DNA of 64,000 nucleotides from Allobranchiibius sp. CTAmp26 (GCF_017565405.1 NZ_JAGEKR010000010.1:62001-126000), one strand, 5' to 3'; positions 44,624 through 53,906 are shown, counted from the stretch's first letter. Translations and numbers: made by a program. The notes: generated by a model not told the origin, from the letters alone.

Positions 44624-46948
44624 TCAGGCTCGGGAGCCCTCCGGCTCGACCTGGTGCGCGGGCTTCCGCTGCTCGTGCGGGGCGCCCGCGCCGGTCAGCT
44701 TCTCGCCCTCGACGTCGACCCGCGGCAGGATCTTGTCCAGCCACTTCGGCAGCCACCACGCGCGCTCACCGAGCAGGTAGAGCAGCGCGGGCATGAGCGT
44801 CATCCGCACCACGAACGCGTCGAAGAAGACCGCGATCGCGAGCGCGAAACCGATCGACATGATGAACGAGACGCCCTGCAGGATGAACGCCGCGAAGACC
44901 GACATCATGATCGCCGCGGCCGCCGCGACCACCCGGGCGCTGTTGCGGAACCCGTCGACCACGGCCTCGCGCGCCGACATGCCGTGCACGTGCGCCTCCC
45001 GCATCCGGGTCACCAGGAACACCTGGTAGTCCATCGCGAGCCCGAAGACGATCCCGATCAGGATGATCGGCATGAAACTGACCAGCGGTGCGCCCTCGAC
45101 GATCCCGAAGCGGCCCTTCTGGAAGACCTCGACGGTCGCCCCGAGGGTGGCGAGGATCGATAGCAGGAAGCCCAGCGTCGCGACGAGCGGCACCAGCACC
45201 GAACGGAAGACGACCATCAGCACCAGGAACGCCAGCCCGATCACCACTGCCAGGTAGACCGGCAACGCGCTGGTGAGCCGGTCCGAGACGTCGGTCTGGA
45301 TGGCCACCAGCCCGGTGACGCCGACCGTCGTACCCGTCGACTTCTCGATGCCGGACTGCCCGTTGCGCAGCGCGTGCAGCAGCGACAGCGTCTTCTCGTC
45401 GTCGGCGCCCGACTTGGGCGTGATCAGGATCTGCGCTCCGGTGCCGGGCTTGTTGAGGCCGACGATCTGGGCGTTCGCGACGTCGGGCTTGGTGCCCGCC
45501 CAGGTCGCGACCTTCCCGTACGCCGTCGTCCGCGCCTTGGCGCCGCCGGTCACCTTCGTGCCGTCGACCACCACGAGCAGCGGCGCCGCACGACCTGGGC
45601 CGAACGCCTCGGACTGCAGGTCGGCGGCCTTGCGCTGGGTGGTCGACTTCGCGGCCGTCGAGTCGCTGGGCAGCGCTAGGTGCAGGCTCTTGGCGGGCAC
45701 CGCGATGAGGCCGAGCACCACCACGACGAGCGCGACGACGATGGCCGGCTTGCGGCCGATCAGGCGAGCCCACCGGGTGCCGTTGTTGACCGCGTGACCG
45801 TCGGCGTCGCGCGGGTCCTCGCGCTTGCGCACCTGCGCGCCGAACGCCTTGGACTTGAACATCCCGAGCACGGCGGGCAGCAGGGTGAGCGCGACCAGCA
45901 CGGCAAAGAACACGGTCTCGGCCGCGGCCAGACCCATCGCGGTGAGGAACGGGATGCCGACCACCGAGAGCGCGATGAGCGCGATCAGCACGGTCAGACC
46001 GGCGAAGACGACCGCCGTACCCGCCTTGCCGACCGCCAACCCGACGGCGTGAGCCCGGTCGTCGGTGGAGCGCAGCTCGGTGCGGTATCTGGACAGGATG
46101 AAGAGCGTGTAGTCGATGCCGACGGCGAGGCCGATCATGCTCGACAGGATCGGGGTCGTGGTGCCGACGGTGGTGAACGCCGTGGCGAGTTGCACCCCGA
46201 TGGTGCCCATCGCGACGCCCACGAACGCCGAGACGATCGGCATACCGGCAGCGATGAGCGAACCGAAGGTGATGACCAGGACGACGGCGGCGAACGCGAC
46301 GCCGATCAGCTCACTACTGCCGCCCGGGTCGGGGGCGATCTGGATGCCGGCACCGTTGACCTCGGCGGTCAGACCGGACGCGCGGGCCTTCTTCAGGTCG
46401 TCCACGACCTTGTTCTGCGTCGCGGGCTTCACGTCCTGCACGGTCTTCACGTCGAACGCGAAGTCGATCGTGCCGATCCGGCCGTCGGGCGACAGCGGCA
46501 GCAGGGTGTTCGCGTTGCGCTCGGCGACCGCCTTCGGCGTGCCCTGCTTGGCCGCGGCCGAGGTCGCCGCCTTGAACTGCGCGGCCGACGCGGTCACCGG
46601 GTTGACCAGCTTGGTCTTGGGCATCTGCGGGGCCTTCTGCAGATCCGCGATGAGCGCGTTCACCGCGTTGGAGTACTTCGCCTCCTTCAGGGTGTGCCCC
46701 TTCGGAGCAGCCACCACCACCGAGACGCCGGCCTCGTTGATCGCGTCACCGGTGCCGGGGAAGAGCTTCTGCTGCATCGACTGCGCCTTGAGCGACGGGA
46801 TGCCGGGGATGGAGAAGGAGTCGACCAGCGGTTTGTGGATCGCCTGGGACAGCCCGCCGAGCCCGACGAGCAGGACCAGCCACCCGATGATGAAGAACGG
46901 CCACTTCCGGTACGCCGTTCGGCCCAGTCGATATAGAGCGGTCGCCAT
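44624..46948 (-). CDS. MMPL/RND-family transporter
   Basis: The 774-residue protein has about 12 hydrophobic helices in two repeats, each a single N-terminal helix (WPFFIIGWLVLLVGLGGLS), an outside loop of about 150-190 residues, and a five-helix block. GLAVGIDYTLFILSRYR and FGLAMDYQVFLVTRMRE are the conserved Asp-Tyr proton-relay motifs of MMPL proteins. Members export lipids, glycolipids or drugs across actinobacterial membranes. ATG 46946-46948 has GAGAGG six bases upstream. It is divergent from bioB. The substrate is unknown. Confidence 0.93.
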   Translation of the reverse strand: MATALYRLGRTAYRKWPFFIIGWLVLLVGLGGLSQAIHKPLVDSFSIPGIPSLKAQSMQQKLFPGTGDAINEAGVSVVVAAPKGHTLKEAKYSNAVNALIADLQKAPQMPKTKLVNPVTASAAQFKAATSAAAKQGTPKAVAERNANTLLPLSPDGRIGTIDFAFDVKTVQDVKPATQNKVVDDLKKARASGLTAEVNGAGIQIAPDPGGSSELIGVAFAAVVLVITFGSLIAAGMPIVSAFVGVAMGTIGVQLATAFTTVGTTTPILSSMIGLAVGIDYTLFILSRYRTELRSTDDRAHAVGLAVGKAGTAVVFAGLTVLIALIALSVVGIPFLTAMGLAAAETVFFAVLVALTLLPAVLGMFKSKAFGAQVRKREDPRDADGHAVNNGTRWARLIGRKPAIVVALVVVVLGLIAVPAKSLHLALPSDSTAAKSTTQRKAADLQSEAFGPGRAAPLLVVVDGTKVTGGAKARTTAYGKVATWAGTKPDVANAQIVGLNKPGTGAQILITPKSGADDEKTLSLLHALRNGQSGIEKSTGTTVGVTGLVAIQTDVSDRLTSALPVYLAVVIGLAFLVLMVVFRSVLVPLVATLGFLLSILATLGATVEVFQKGRFGIVEGAPLVSFMPIILIGIVFGLAMDYQVFLVTRMREAHVHGMSAREAVVDGFRNSARVVAAAAAIMMSVFAAFILQGVSFIMSIGFALAIAVFFDAFVVRMTLMPALLYLLGERAWWLPKWLDKILPRVDVEGEKLTGAGAPHEQRKPAHQVEPEGSRA

Positions 46949-47157
46949 CAGATGCCTCTCGTGGAAAAGATTCTCGGACGCACCAACGACTTTCGCGCCC
47001 CTGGCACTCATCATGGGTCGCCGTGCGGCCTGGGCCAACCCGGTAGCGGCCCCCACGGGACAATCGTGACGACTGTCACGCGTTCGGGGTGATGTCCCTA
47101 CCGGTGCGTACCCGACCGCGCGGCGCGACGGGTCCTCCATGCAGCACAATCGCGTCC

Positions 47158-48189
47158 ATGACCTCGACCTCCACCGCCCCAGAATCCGACGTCAGCAACG
47201 CCCCGCTCGACCGTGCCCGCGAGGTCGTCCTCGGCCAGGGCGAGGGCCTCGGCCACGACGACCTCGTCGCGGTGCTCAACACCCCCGACGAGCAGCTTCC
47301 CGACCTGCTGGCCCTGGCCCACGAGGTGCGCCTCGCCTACAACGGCGAAGAGGTCGAGGTCGAGGGGATCGTCTCGCTGAAGACCGGCGGATGCCCCGAG
47401 GACTGCCACTTCTGCAGCCAGTCCGGTCAGTTCACCTCACCGGTGCGCTCGGTGTGGCTGAACATCCCCGAGCTGGTGCGCGCCGCCGAGCAGACCGCAG
47501 CGACCGGCGCCAGCGAGTTCTGCATCGTGGCCGCCGTCCGCGGGCCGGACGCGAAGCTGATGAGCCAGATGCGCGACGGGGTCAAGGCGATCAAGGACGC
47601 GGTCGACATCGAGGTGGCCGCCTCGCTCGGCATGCTCGACCAGGAGCAGGTCGACGACCTGGTCGACATGGGCGTGCACCGCTACAACCACAACCTCGAG
47701 GCCGCCCGCTCCTACTTCCCCCAGGTCGTCACCACGCACTCGTACGAAGAGCGCTGGGACACCTGCACGATGGTCAAGGCATCCGGCATGGAGCTGTGCT
47801 GCGGCGGCCTCGTCGGGATGGGCGAGACCATCGAGCAGCGCGCCGAACTCGCCTCTCAACTGGCCGAACTCGAGCCCCACGAGGTGCCGCTGAACTTCCT
47901 CAACCCCCGCCCCGGTACGCCGTTCGGCGACCTGGAGCCGATGGGCTCGGCCGACGCGCTGCGCACCATCGCGGCGTTCCGGTTGGCGCTGCCGCGCACG
48001 ATCCTGCGGTACGCCGGCGGCCGCGAGCTCACGCTCGGCGACCTCGGCACCCGCGACGGGCTGCTCGGCGGCATCAACGCCGTCATCGTCGGCAACTACC
48101 TGACCACCCTGGGCCGCGACCCGCGCGAGGACCTGGCGCTGCTGGACGAGCTGCAGATGCCGATCAAGGCGCTCAACGCGACGCTGTGA
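47158..48189 (+). CDS. bioB: Biotin synthase
   Basis: The 343-residue radical SAM enzyme inserts sulfur into dethiobiotin. The 4Fe-4S motif is [14 protein letters not shown] (Cys-x3-Cys-x2-Cys); the 2Fe-2S cluster ligands lie in later Cys residues, including CIVAAVRGP and [14 protein letters not shown] with its Arg in [26 protein letters not shown] is typical of BioB. ATG 47158 begins [10 protein letters not shown]. The stop overlaps the GTG of the BsaP-like gene, so the two are made together. Confidence 0.96.
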   Translation: MTSTSTAPESDVSNAPLDRAREVVLGQGEGLGHDDLVAVLNTPDEQLPDLLALAHEVRLAYNGEEVEVEGIVSLKTGGCPEDCHFCSQSGQFTSPVRSVWLNIPELVRAAEQTAATGASEFCIVAAVRGPDAKLMSQMRDGVKAIKDAVDIEVAASLGMLDQEQVDDLVDMGVHRYNHNLEAARSYFPQVVTTHSYEERWDTCTMVKASGMELCCGGLVGMGETIEQRAELASQLAELEPHEVPLNFLNPRPGTPFGDLEPMGSADALRTIAAFRLALPRTILRYAGGRELTLGDLGTRDGLLGGINAVIVGNYLTTLGRDPREDLALLDELQMPIKALNATL

Positions 48190-48485
48190 ACCCTCCCGCC
48201 GACGCGGCGTACTGCGGCCTGTGCGGTGAGCCGGTGGCTGACGGCCCGCACCCGGCGTGCGAGCGCGCGCTCGAGCTGGAACCCCCGCGGTTCTGCGCGG
48301 TCTGCGCGCGGCGGATGAAGGTGCAGGTGACGCCCACCGGGTGGCGCGCGGAGTGCTCGCGGCACGGCGAACGTGCCGCGCCGGGCTCCGACCTTGCTGG
48401 CAATCCTCGCGCAAACCCACGACGATGGGCCGAGCACACGACCCAAGGAGGTTCGCATGTCACAGCCGACGAACGGCGAAGGTAG
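48186..48485 (+). CDS. bsaP: BsaP-like biotin synthase auxiliary protein
   Basis: The 99-residue protein starts at GTG 48186, overlapping the bioB stop by four bases. The first 60 residues hold two Cys pairs and further Cys: [35 protein letters not shown] and CSRHGER. Mycobacterial BioB needs a small Cys-rich partner encoded next to it to make biotin, thought to help rebuild the iron-sulfur cluster; position and Cys pattern match. The last 35 residues look like read-through into the next gene's leader and overlap its start. Confidence 0.8.
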   Translation: MNPPADAAYCGLCGEPVADGPHPACERALELEPPRFCAVCARRMKVQVTPTGWRAECSRHGERAAPGSDLAGNPRANPRRWAEHTTQGGSHVTADERRR

Positions 48486-49503
48486 GTCCGGGGAACAGTC
48501 CGGCGGATACCAGCAGGGCGGGAGTCTCGGCCAAGGCTGGGAGCAGGACGAGCAGTCCGACACGCCGTACGACGCGCAGAACACCGGATGGGACGCCACA
48601 CAGGCGGTCCCGGCGGCCTCCCACGAGGACTCCCCGCACGGTGCGTCGCCCGCCCAGGGCAGCGAAGCCGCGGGCGTCGCCGGTTCCGCCGAGTCCGGCC
48701 CCTCGTCGGCCGGTGAGCAGGGGTACGCCGCGCCGGACCAGCACGGCTACAGCCAGCCGAGCGGCCAGGAGCCGACCGGGTACGCGCAGCCGTCCGGCGG
48801 CTTTGGCCAGCAGAGTGGCGCCTACGGCCAGCAGGGCCAGTCCGACTCCGGCTACGGCCAACAGGGTGGTGCCTACGGCCAGCATGGCCAGTCCGACTCC
48901 GGCTACGGCCAGCAGAGTGGCGCCTACGGCCAGCAGGGCCAGTCCGGTTCGGGCTACGGCCAGCAGTCGCCGTCCGACGCGCAGGGCCAGCAGGGCTGGG
49001 GTCAGCAGAGTCAGCAGGGCCAGGGCGCTTACGGGCAGCAGTCGCCGGCATACGGCGCAGGTCAGGCTGGCCAGCAGGGACAGAGCGACCAGGCGGGCCA
49101 GTCCGGCACGAAGGGTCGACTCGGCCTGGGCCGCAAGGGCGGCCCGCGCGACCCCAACAGCCCCCAGGGGCAGGTCAGCCAGGTCATGGGCGGTGCCGGT
49201 GACGGCATCGGTGCGCTCTTCAGCGACCTGCACTTCAAGAAGTCCCTCACCGAGCGCATTGCGTCGCTGATCTTCCTGGTGACGATCGTCTGGGCGGTGC
49301 TGCACTTCCTGGCGAACACGATCTACAACTTCAGCAGCGAGAGCGTCGGCAACGGCATCTCGGTCAAGCACATGGGCACGGGCAACGCGCTGATCCACCT
49401 TCTAACCGACCTGGTGGCGCTCGTCCTCACCGTCGGGGTGACCCGGCTGCTGCTCGAGCTCGCGGTGCACGTCTCCCGGATCGCCGGGCGCACCAAGGAC
49501 TGA
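48457..49503 (+). CDS. DUF4282 membrane protein with Gln/Gly/Tyr-rich repeats
   Basis: The 348-residue protein has a long low-complexity N-terminus (about 1-225) rich in Gly, Gln, Tyr and Ser with SGYGQQ/GAYGQQ repeats, then a DUF4282 domain: HFKKSLTERIASLIFLVTIV helix, a loop, and LIHLLTDLVALVLTVGVTRLL helix. AAGGAGG at 48445-48451 gives a strong ribosome site for ATG 48457. Three 51-base DNA units (17 residues each) lie at 48799-48951. The composition resembles proteins that form condensates, but that is speculation. It lies between bsaP and bioA without a clear link to biotin. Confidence 0.82.
   Translation: MSQPTNGEGRSGEQSGGYQQGGSLGQGWEQDEQSDTPYDAQNTGWDATQAVPAASHEDSPHGASPAQGSEAAGVAGSAESGPSSAGEQGYAAPDQHGYSQPSGQEPTGYAQPSGGFGQQSGAYGQQGQSDSGYGQQGGAYGQHGQSDSGYGQQSGAYGQQGQSGSGYGQQSPSDAQGQQGWGQQSQQGQGAYGQQSPAYGAGQAGQQGQSDQAGQSGTKGRLGLGRKGGPRDPNSPQGQVSQVMGGAGDGIGALFSDLHFKKSLTERIASLIFLVTIVWAVLHFLANTIYNFSSESVGNGISVKHMGTGNALIHLLTDLVALVLTVGVTRLLLELAVHVSRIAGRTKD
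48799..48951 (+). repeat. Three tandem 51-base units in the DUF4282 gene
   Basis: Units start at 48799, 48850 and 48901, each encoding 17 residues such as GYGQQSGAYGQQGQSDS; a partial unit follows from 48952. Units one and three are almost identical at the DNA level, unit two differs at a few positions. This suggests recent duplication and likely length variation between strains. Confidence 0.8.
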
Positions 49504-49533
49504 GCACTCCAGCACTACCCGCACCACCTCTCC

Positions 49534-49609
49534 CGTCGAGCGGAGGGGTCCAGGTGCGAGTGGAGGGGTTACGACCCCTCCACTCGGCGCCGGACCCCTC
49601 CGCTCGACG
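49534..49609. repeat. 76-base nested palindromic element, family B, copy 2
   Basis: Outer arms CGTCGAGCGGAGGGGTCC and GGACCCCTCCGCTCGACG are perfect over 18 bases; inner arms GAGTGGAGGGGT and ACCCCTCCACTC are perfect over 12 around TACG. It lies between the DUF4282 gene and bioA and matches 42547-42622 closely in the outer arms. Confidence 0.82.
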
Positions 49610-49675
49610 TTTCGGTCTACTGAGAGGTACGCGCGCAGATGACCGGTCGCGCGCGCCGGCTGAGAGGATGCCCGG

Positions 49676-50992
49676 GTGTCCGACCCGTCTGAGCTGCTGT
49701 CCTACGACCGTGACCACCTGTGGCACCCGTACTCCTCGGTCACCGAGCCGGCGACGACCCGGCTCGTGGAGTCCGCCCGCGGGATCTGCCTGACGCTGCA
49801 GGACCCCGACGGCACCCGCCGCGAGGTCATCGACGGCATGTCGTCGTGGTGGTGCGCGATCCACGGCTACGCCGTCCCCGAGCTCGACGCCGCGGCGCAG
49901 CAGCAGCTCGGCCGGATGAGCCACGTGATGTTCGGCGGCCTCACCCACGAACCGGCGATCACGTTGGCGCGCAAGCTGATCGAGCGCGCACCGGCGTTCG
50001 ACGGACAGTCCCGGCTGGAGCACGTCTTCCTGGCCGACTCCGGCTCCGTCAGCGTCGAGGTCGCGCTCAAGATGGCCTGGCAGGCGCATCTGAGCAGCGG
50101 GCGGCCGCGGCGCAAGATGTTCACCATCCGCGGCGGCTACCACGGCGACACGCTCGCCCCGATGAGCGTCTGCGACCCCGTCGGCGGCATGCACCGGCTC
50201 TTCACCGGAGTGCTCCCCGAGCAGGTCTTCGCCCCCCTGCCGCCGGCCGGGCTCGATGGTGACGACGCGTCGTACGACGAGTGGGAGAACGCCACCCGGC
50301 GGCTCTTCGAGCAGCACGCGCCGGACATCGCCGCGGTGGTGTTGGAGCCGGTGCTGCAGGGCGCCGGCGGGATGCGCATCTACCCACCGCGCGCGGTGCG
50401 TTTCCTGGCCGCACTGGCGCGCGAACACGGCGCTCTGGTGATCTTCGATGAGATCGCGACCGGCTTCGGTCGGCTGGGCACGATGTGGGCCGCCGACCAG
50501 GTCGAGGTCGTTCCCGACATCATGTGCGTCGGCAAGGCACTCACCGGCGGTTACCTCACCCTCGCCGCCGTCCTGTGCACGGCGGATGTCGCCCGGGCGG
50601 TCAGCGGCGGGGAGGCCGGCGCGCTGATGCACGGTCCGACGTTCATGGGCAACCCCTTGGCCTGCGCGATCGCGGCGGCCAGCATGGACCTGGTGACACC
50701 CACCCGCATCGGCCGCGCGCGGCAGATCGAAGCGGAGCTGCGCGGGACGCTCGAGCCCGCGCGGGCGCTCGCGAGCGTCCGCGACGTACGCGCCATCGGG
50801 GCGGTCGGTGTCATCCAGCTGCACTCCCCCGTCGACACCGAGGCGGTCACGCGGGTCGCGCTGGACCACGGCGTCTGGCTGCGGCCGTTCCGCGACCTGG
50901 TCTATGCGATGCCACCCCTCGTGAGCGATGCTGATGCCATCGAAACCGTCGGTGGGGCGATGGTCTCCGCAGTGGAACAGGTGCATGGATGA
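49676..50992 (+). CDS. bioA: Adenosylmethionine-8-amino-7-oxononanoate aminotransferase
   Basis: The 438-residue class III PLP aminotransferase converts KAPA to DAPA in biotin synthesis. It opens DRDHLWHPYSSV, a BioA hallmark, with SSWWCAIHGYA, FLADSGSVSVEVALKMAWQ, IRGGYHGDTLAPMSV and VIFDEIATGFGRLG; the PLP lysine is in VGKALTGGYL. GTG 49676 was chosen as start. Its end overlaps the bioF start by four bases. Confidence 0.95.
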   Translation: MSDPSELLSYDRDHLWHPYSSVTEPATTRLVESARGICLTLQDPDGTRREVIDGMSSWWCAIHGYAVPELDAAAQQQLGRMSHVMFGGLTHEPAITLARKLIERAPAFDGQSRLEHVFLADSGSVSVEVALKMAWQAHLSSGRPRRKMFTIRGGYHGDTLAPMSVCDPVGGMHRLFTGVLPEQVFAPLPPAGLDGDDASYDEWENATRRLFEQHAPDIAAVVLEPVLQGAGGMRIYPPRAVRFLAALAREHGALVIFDEIATGFGRLGTMWAADQVEVVPDIMCVGKALTGGYLTLAAVLCTADVARAVSGGEAGALMHGPTFMGNPLACAIAAASMDLVTPTRIGRARQIEAELRGTLEPARALASVRDVRAIGAVGVIQLHSPVDTEAVTRVALDHGVWLRPFRDLVYAMPPLVSDADAIETVGGAMVSAVEQVHG

Positions 50993-52107
50993 GCAACTTC
51001 GAGCAGTACCTGAAGTCGGCGGCCGCGGAGCGGGATGCGGCCGGTCTGACGCGGCGGGTGGTCGTAGGTGGGGGCCACCAGTCCATCGACCTGGCCGGCA
51101 ACGACTACCTAGGTCTGCGCCGGGATCCCGCGGTGATCGATGCGGCGGTCGCAGCCCTGGAGTACTTCGGCTCCGGCGCTGGAGCGTCCCGCCTGGTGAC
51201 CGGCACCTGGCCGATCCACGAGGACCTCGAGGCCGCGCTGGCCGAGCACCTGCAGATGGATTCGGCGTTGGTCTTCTCCACCGGCTACCAGGCCAACCTG
51301 GCGGCCATGACCGCGCTGGCCGATGACGACACCCTCATCGTCTCGGATGCGCACAACCACGCCTCGATCATCGACGGTGCGCGCCTGTCCCGGGCGGCGG
51401 TCGAGGTGGTCGCGCACGGTGACCTGGCGGCGTACGAACGTGCCCTGCAGGACCGCACGCAGTCCCGTGCCCTGATCGTGGTCGAGTCGATCTACTCGGT
51501 CTTCGGCGACACCTCCCCGGTGGCCGCACTGGCCGACCTCGCCACGAGGTACGACGCGCTCCTGGTCGTCGACGAGGCGCACGGCCTCGGTGTGGTCGGC
51601 GATCACGGCGAGGGCCTGGTCGCCTCGCTCGGGCTCGCGGGCGCCCCGCACATCGTGGTGACGGTCAGCCTGGCCAAGTCCCTGGCGTCACAGGGTGGCG
51701 CGGTGCTGGGCTCGGAACTGGTGCGAAGCCACCTGGTCAACACCGCGCGACCCTTCATCTACGACACCGGGCTGGCTCCGGTATCCGCTGGCGGTGCGCT
51801 CGGCGCACTCGATGTGCTGGTGGAGCGGCCCTCCCTGGCCAAGGAGGTCCGGGAGATCGCCGCGGAACTCGCTGCGGCCTGCGATGCACCCACGCCGGCG
51901 GGCGCCGTCCTGTCTGTGCCGATGCCTGGACCGCGCGAGGCGCTGGCCGCCGTCGACGTGTGCGCTGCGCACGGTGTCCGCATCGGCTGCTTCCGGCCGC
52001 CGTCGACCCCCGACGGCAGTTCGCGACTGCGGCTGACGGCTCACGCCGGACTCTCGGCCAAGGACGTCGAGCACTGCGCGCGCGTGCTGCGCACGGTCAC
52101 CCGGTGA
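50989..52107 (+). CDS. bioF: 8-amino-7-oxononanoate synthase
   Basis: The 372-residue PLP enzyme condenses pimeloyl-CoA/ACP with alanine. Motifs: LAGNDYLGLRRDP, GSGAGASRLVTGTWPIHEDLE, VFSTGYQANLAAM, VVDEAHGLGVVGDHGEG and the PLP lysine in VTVSLAKSLASQGG. ATG 50989 overlaps the bioA stop (ATGA). Its stop overlaps the bioD GTG. The pimeloyl-synthesis genes bioC/bioH or bioI/bioZ are not in this window. Confidence 0.95.
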   Translation: MSNFEQYLKSAAAERDAAGLTRRVVVGGGHQSIDLAGNDYLGLRRDPAVIDAAVAALEYFGSGAGASRLVTGTWPIHEDLEAALAEHLQMDSALVFSTGYQANLAAMTALADDDTLIVSDAHNHASIIDGARLSRAAVEVVAHGDLAAYERALQDRTQSRALIVVESIYSVFGDTSPVAALADLATRYDALLVVDEAHGLGVVGDHGEGLVASLGLAGAPHIVVTVSLAKSLASQGGAVLGSELVRSHLVNTARPFIYDTGLAPVSAGGALGALDVLVERPSLAKEVREIAAELAAACDAPTPAGAVLSVPMPGPREALAAVDVCAAHGVRIGCFRPPSTPDGSSRLRLTAHAGLSAKDVEHCARVLRTVTR

Positions 52108-52799
52108 GCAGCCCCTGCCCGGTCATCTGCGTCAGCGGCACCGATACCGAGATCGGCAAGACCATTGCCACTGCTGCTATCGCGGCGGCCCTCACCGGTC
52201 ACGGCCAGCGGGTGGTCGCGGTCAAACCGACCCAGACCGGACTCGCCCCCGGCGAGCCCGGTGACGCCGACGAGGTCGCCCGGCTGAGCGGCGTCGACGT
52301 CCGCGAGTACGTCCGGCTCCCCGAACCCCTCGCTCCCGACATCGCGGGGCGCCGGGCCGGGGTCGCCCTGCCGACCGTGGCCGAGCACGCCGTGCGGATC
52401 GCGGACCTGGCCCGCAGCGGCGACTACGACGTGGTGCTCGTGGAGGGCGCCGGCGGCCTGCTGGTCCGACTGGACGCCGATGGCGGCACGCTCGCCGACC
52501 TCGCGACCGCGTTGGGGCGCGACGGGGTGCGCGCGGGGTTCGCCATCGTCGTACGCGCCGGGCTCGGCACCCTCAACCACACGGCGCTGACCCTGGAAGC
52601 GCTGAAGGCTCGCGACCTGGATCTCGTGGGCCTGATCGTCGGTTCGCTGCCCGACGCGCCGGACCTGGCCGCCGAGACCAACCTGGACCAGCTGCGGGAC
52701 CTGGCCGACGGCCGGTGGGTCGGCGCGATCCCGCAGGGAGCCGCGGGGCTGGCGCCGGAGGAGTTCAGCCGCGCGGCCGGCGACTGGGTGGTGCTCTAG
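52104..52799 (+). CDS. bioD: Dethiobiotin synthetase
   Basis: The 231-residue ATPase makes the ureido ring of dethiobiotin. It begins with the P-loop-like ICVSGTDTEIGKTIATAA and has AVKPTQTGL and VLVEGAGGLLVRLD, all typical of BioD. GTG 52104 overlaps the bioF stop (GTGA), so bioA-bioF-bioD form one coupled unit. The end is followed by the 51-base-period repeat pair. Confidence 0.95.
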   Translation: MSSPCPVICVSGTDTEIGKTIATAAIAAALTGHGQRVVAVKPTQTGLAPGEPGDADEVARLSGVDVREYVRLPEPLAPDIAGRRAGVALPTVAEHAVRIADLARSGDYDVVLVEGAGGLLVRLDADGGTLADLATALGRDGVRAGFAIVVRAGLGTLNHTALTLEALKARDLDLVGLIVGSLPDAPDLAAETNLDQLRDLADGRWVGAIPQGAAGLAPEEFSRAAGDWVVL

Positions 52800-52835
52800 C
52801 CGGAGCGCACCGGGGCGTCGCCCGGGTGCCCTGCC

Positions 52836-52930
52836 CACCGACGGGCACGTTTCGGCCCGAGCGGGCCATCACGAGCAGCACCCTGCCACCGACGACCACG
52901 TTTCGGCCCGAGCGGGCCATCACGAGCAAA
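52836..52930 (-). repeat. Two tandem 51-base-period units, family D (reverse orientation)
   Basis: The 32-base core CACGTTTCGGCCCGAGCGGG plus CCATCACGAGCA occurs at 52846-52877 and 52897-52928, exactly 51 bases apart and identical. Its reverse complement (CTCGTGATGGCCCGCTCGG) matches the core of the array at 55364-55600. It lies in the 207-base gap between bioD and the VOC gene, where no gene is seen. Confidence 0.8.
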
Positions 52931-53006
52931 TGCTCGTCGTGCGGGTCGCTAGGGTCGGGTTCGTCTCTCCACCACCGGTGGACCCGCCTGCGAAGGAGCA
53001 CCCCCG

Positions 53007-53792
53007 ATGCCCGTGCGTGACGTCAACTGGCCGGTCGGCAGCCCCTGCTGGGCGGAGTGTGCCTTCGAACCGGAGCACCGCGGGATGCTGCACGCCCGCG
53101 ACTTCTACGAGAAGCTCTTCGGCTGGCGCACCGATGAGGGCGTCTCGACGAGCGGCGGCGCGGGGAGCGCGGCATACGTCACCTGCTTCAAGGACGAGCG
53201 TGCGGCCGCCGGGCTCTCACCCATGCTGGCCGAGGGCGAGCGCCCGTCGTGGCTGACCTATTTCGCCACCGACGACATCGAGAAGGCCGCGCAGACGGTG
53301 CAGCGCGCGGGCGGCATCGTGCACATTCCGCCGGCCGACGCTGGCGACCTCGGGCGACTGGCGTTCTGCACCGACCCCACGGGCGCGTACTTCGCGCTGT
53401 GGCAGGCGGGCGCCCACAAGGGTTTCGGCATCGTGGCGGAGCCGGACACGGTCGTGTTCCACACCCTGCTCACCCGCGATCTCGCCGGTGCCAAGGCGTT
53501 CTACACCGAGCTCTTCGGCTACACGTACGACGATCGCTCACCCGACCTCAGCATCGCGCGACTGCCGGACGGCGCCGAGGTGGCCGGCTTCCACCAGGCC
53601 GACCAGATGGCCGCCGATGTCCCCGCCAACTGGCTGGTGCACTTCGCGGTGAGCGACCGCGACTCCTCCGCGCAGATCGCGCAGAGCCTGGGCGCCCAGG
53701 TGCTGATGACCAGCGACTCCCCGATGGGCCCGGAGGCGCTGCTCCAGGGCAAGCACGGCGAGGTCTTCACCGTCGTACAGGTCACCGACTGA
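53007..53792 (+). CDS. Two-domain VOC (glyoxalase-like) protein
   Basis: The 261-residue protein has two VOC modules: SPCWAECAFE, ARDFYEKLFGWRTDEG, then ADAGDLGRLAFCTDPTGAYFALWQ; and VVFHTLLTRDLAGAKAFYTELFGYTYDD to the C-terminal half. The module pattern is that of bacterial 'glyoxalase/bleomycin resistance' proteins, metal-binding enzymes or binders with varied substrates. The activity here cannot be told. ATG 53007 is preceded by GCGAAGGAGCACC. Confidence 0.85.
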   Translation: MPVRDVNWPVGSPCWAECAFEPEHRGMLHARDFYEKLFGWRTDEGVSTSGGAGSAAYVTCFKDERAAAGLSPMLAEGERPSWLTYFATDDIEKAAQTVQRAGGIVHIPPADAGDLGRLAFCTDPTGAYFALWQAGAHKGFGIVAEPDTVVFHTLLTRDLAGAKAFYTELFGYTYDDRSPDLSIARLPDGAEVAGFHQADQMAADVPANWLVHFAVSDRDSSAQIAQSLGAQVLMTSDSPMGPEALLQGKHGEVFTVVQVTD

Positions 53793-53799
53793 CCACCTT

Positions 53800-53860
53800 G
53801 CCGACTGCGCATGTCGTAGCCGGATCCGACCCGAAACGGCGCGCGACATGCGCAGTCGGC
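53800..53860. repeat. Palindromic element, family C, copy 2
   Basis: Arms GCCGACTGCGCATGTCG and CGACATGCGCAGTCGGC are perfect over 17 bases around a 27-base middle. It sits just after the VOC stop codon and before purB; a near copy lies at 44546-44606. Confidence 0.8.
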
Positions 53861-53906
53861 GGATCGGCCCGGAGCGATTCGCGGGGTACGACGGTGGGCT
53901 GAGAGG

